DNA from: Vulcanimicrobiota bacterium
GTDB lineage: Bacteria; Vulcanimicrobiota; Vulcanimicrobiia; Vulcanimicrobiales; Vulcanimicrobiaceae
DNA length: 40,227 nucleotides
Reading direction: 5' to 3'
Assembly (NCBI GenBank): GCA_003136355.1
Contig: PLED01000002.1
Span: forward strand, 1-40,227
Shown here: positions 39,317-40,227 of the stretch, piece by piece
Layout of the letters: every line of letters starts with the position of its first letter
Numbering within the stretch: position 1 is the stretch's first letter
Translations under genes and position numbers: made by a program
The notes under the pieces: generated by a model
Database searches by the model: none
What the model was told of the DNA's origin: nothing
The model's input: the letters and a program-made list of their open reading frames with translations, nothing else

Positions 39317-39787
39317 ATGAATCTCAAAACAGGTCGCATCTCGATGATCCTTACTGCAACCGCTTTGAGCGTCGCCGTATCGGCAAGCGCCGCACTCGCA
39401 CAGCAAGCTTTCCCGACCCAAATCATCCGCGTGCCGAATTCGCCAATCGCGCTGACGAGTTGCAAGGTTACGCTCAGCGGCGCCGAGCAGTTCTTCTCGA
39501 ATATCGTCAACCGGACGAATCATCAACTTCTCAACGCCCAGATCCAATACAAGGCCTACGATGTCGAACGCACGCCGATCGGCTCGACGAATATTCCCTA
39601 CAACGTCGATCCGCCCTTGGCCGGCGGCGACTCGAACCTCTACACGTCAAACTGGTGGATCAATCTAGCCGAGCCGCAGAGTGCGGTCTCCTACTTCACC
39701 TGCCGCGTGCTCTCGGCCACGTTCACCGGGCGAAAAACGTGGATCTACGGGCAGCGCTGGCGCGAGAAGCTCTCGCCGCTGCCGTGA
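39317..39787 (+). CDS. secreted protein of unknown function (156 aa)
   Basis: AAGAAAG precedes the ATG. A classical signal peptide (ISMILTATALSVAVSASAAL, cleavage after ALA) is followed by a beta-rich mature domain with two Cys (SCKVTLSGAEQFFSNIVN and FTCRVL) and a conserved-looking YTSNWWINL. No family is recognised. It follows the CAP lipoprotein by 72 bases and is probably co-regulated. Confidence 0.65.
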   Translation: MNLKTGRISMILTATALSVAVSASAALAQQAFPTQIIRVPNSPIALTSCKVTLSGAEQFFSNIVNRTNHQLLNAQIQYKAYDVERTPIGSTNIPYNVDPPLAGGDSNLYTSNWWINLAEPQSAVSYFTCRVLSATFTGRKTWIYGQRWREKLSPLP

Positions 39788-39865
39788 GCACGACGCGAAG
39801 ACCCGACTGCACCGAGCGAGTCGAGTCTTCGCCCGAGCTCATCTCACGAAAGCACGAACAAAATC

Positions 39866-40227
39866 ATGAAACGCAATCTCCTAATAGCCTTTGCATTTGC
39901 TCTTGCATGCTCCGCATGCTCACACTCCGGCTCCCAAAACGATGCAGCGATGTTGAACGCCGTCAATAAGTCACTGGCTGCGCATCCGATCTGCACGACC
40001 GACATGGTCGTAACTAAAGCGGGAAGCCAATGGATGCTCAAGTCGTACGGCGGAGATCCGGCGTGGTATCCCGACCGCGCGGCCGATGCATCGGGAGTGC
40101 CAAAATGGACGTTGGCACTCGAAAAGGCCGGTCTGTTGATTCGCGAATCGCGCGCCGGCCGTTTCAGGGCAGACCCGGGCTCGCACATGCTCGCGCTGGC
40201 GCCGCAGATTAAAAAGATCAGGCGCCC
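39866..40227 (+). CDS. lipoprotein, 3' end beyond the window
   Basis: ATG 39866 starts a lipoprotein (RNLLIAFAFALACSACSHSG, lipobox at the second Cys). The mature part (ICTTDMVVTKAG, WYPDRAADASGVPKWTLALE, KAGLLIRESRAGRF) continues past the window edge. No family is recognised from this part. It follows two other exported proteins in the same direction. Confidence 0.6.
   Translation, partial: MKRNLLIAFAFALACSACSHSGSQNDAAMLNAVNKSLAAHPICTTDMVVTKAGSQWMLKSYGGDPAWYPDRAADASGVPKWTLALEKAGLLIRESRAGRFRADPGSHMLALAPQIKKIRR

Overview
The window looks like chromosomal DNA from an uncultured diderm bacterium of moderately high GC content (by eye in the upper 50s per cent). Lipobox-bearing lipoproteins, a Thr/Pro-rich linker in a secreted sedolisin, many GTG/TTG starts and frequent 4-base stop/start overlaps would fit a soil lineage such as Eremiobacterota (WPS-2), with Acidobacteriota or Dormibacterota as alternatives. 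This placement is inference: there is no rRNA or ribosomal marker. No rRNA, convincing tRNA, CRISPR array, transposase or intact integrase was recognised.

Region 1 (1-12 kb) reads like a defence or accessory island. It holds a small HExxH protein, a decayed aspartic-protease gene, and a coupled membrane pair whose first member carries a HEPN-like RNAFAHG motif. A dense plus-strand run follows: an unknown 335-aa protein overlapping a small RelA/SpoT-type alarmone synthetase (4094-5709), then a Septu-like AAA ATPase and HNH nuclease pair (5813-8241). Next come a 38-aa membrane peptide coupled to an unknown 268-aa protein (8692-9611) and a reverse-strand methyltransferase with a membrane-anchored phospholipase-D-like protein.

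Region 2 (11-18.7 kb) is a reverse-strand membrane operon (655, 137 and 200 aa), a Tat-type tyrosinase, an unknown 253-aa protein and another coupled membrane pair. A 62-base piece of the 137-aa gene recurs, decayed, 9 kb away at 3384-3446.

Region 3 (18.7-32.4 kb) is an enzyme-rich block. A seven-gene reverse operon (25410 to 18690) encodes a flavin oxidase, a phospholipase C/acid phosphatase-type phosphoesterase, a class 3 lipase, a lipoprotein, a small helical protein, a signal-peptide/membrane protein and a membrane GAF protein. Diverging from it are a papain-family protease behind an attenuator-like terminator and a small membrane peptide. A LuxR/TPR regulator with a tiny upstream lipoprotein is followed by a tightly coupled trio: an unknown 163-aa protein, a DyP-type peroxidase and a second flavin oxidase. 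Peroxide made by the oxidases could supply the peroxidase.

Region 4 (32.4-40.2 kb) begins with a 1.1-kb gene-poor stretch holding a gene relic. It then carries three exported proteins read leftward (S53 sedolisin, Ig-like lipoprotein, PQQ-type propeller lipoprotein). A small secreted protein with a terminator, an XRE regulator with three ACGCCA-N4-TGGCGT-type palindromes in front of it, a CAP-domain lipoprotein, a secreted protein and a lipoprotein cut by the window edge complete the window.
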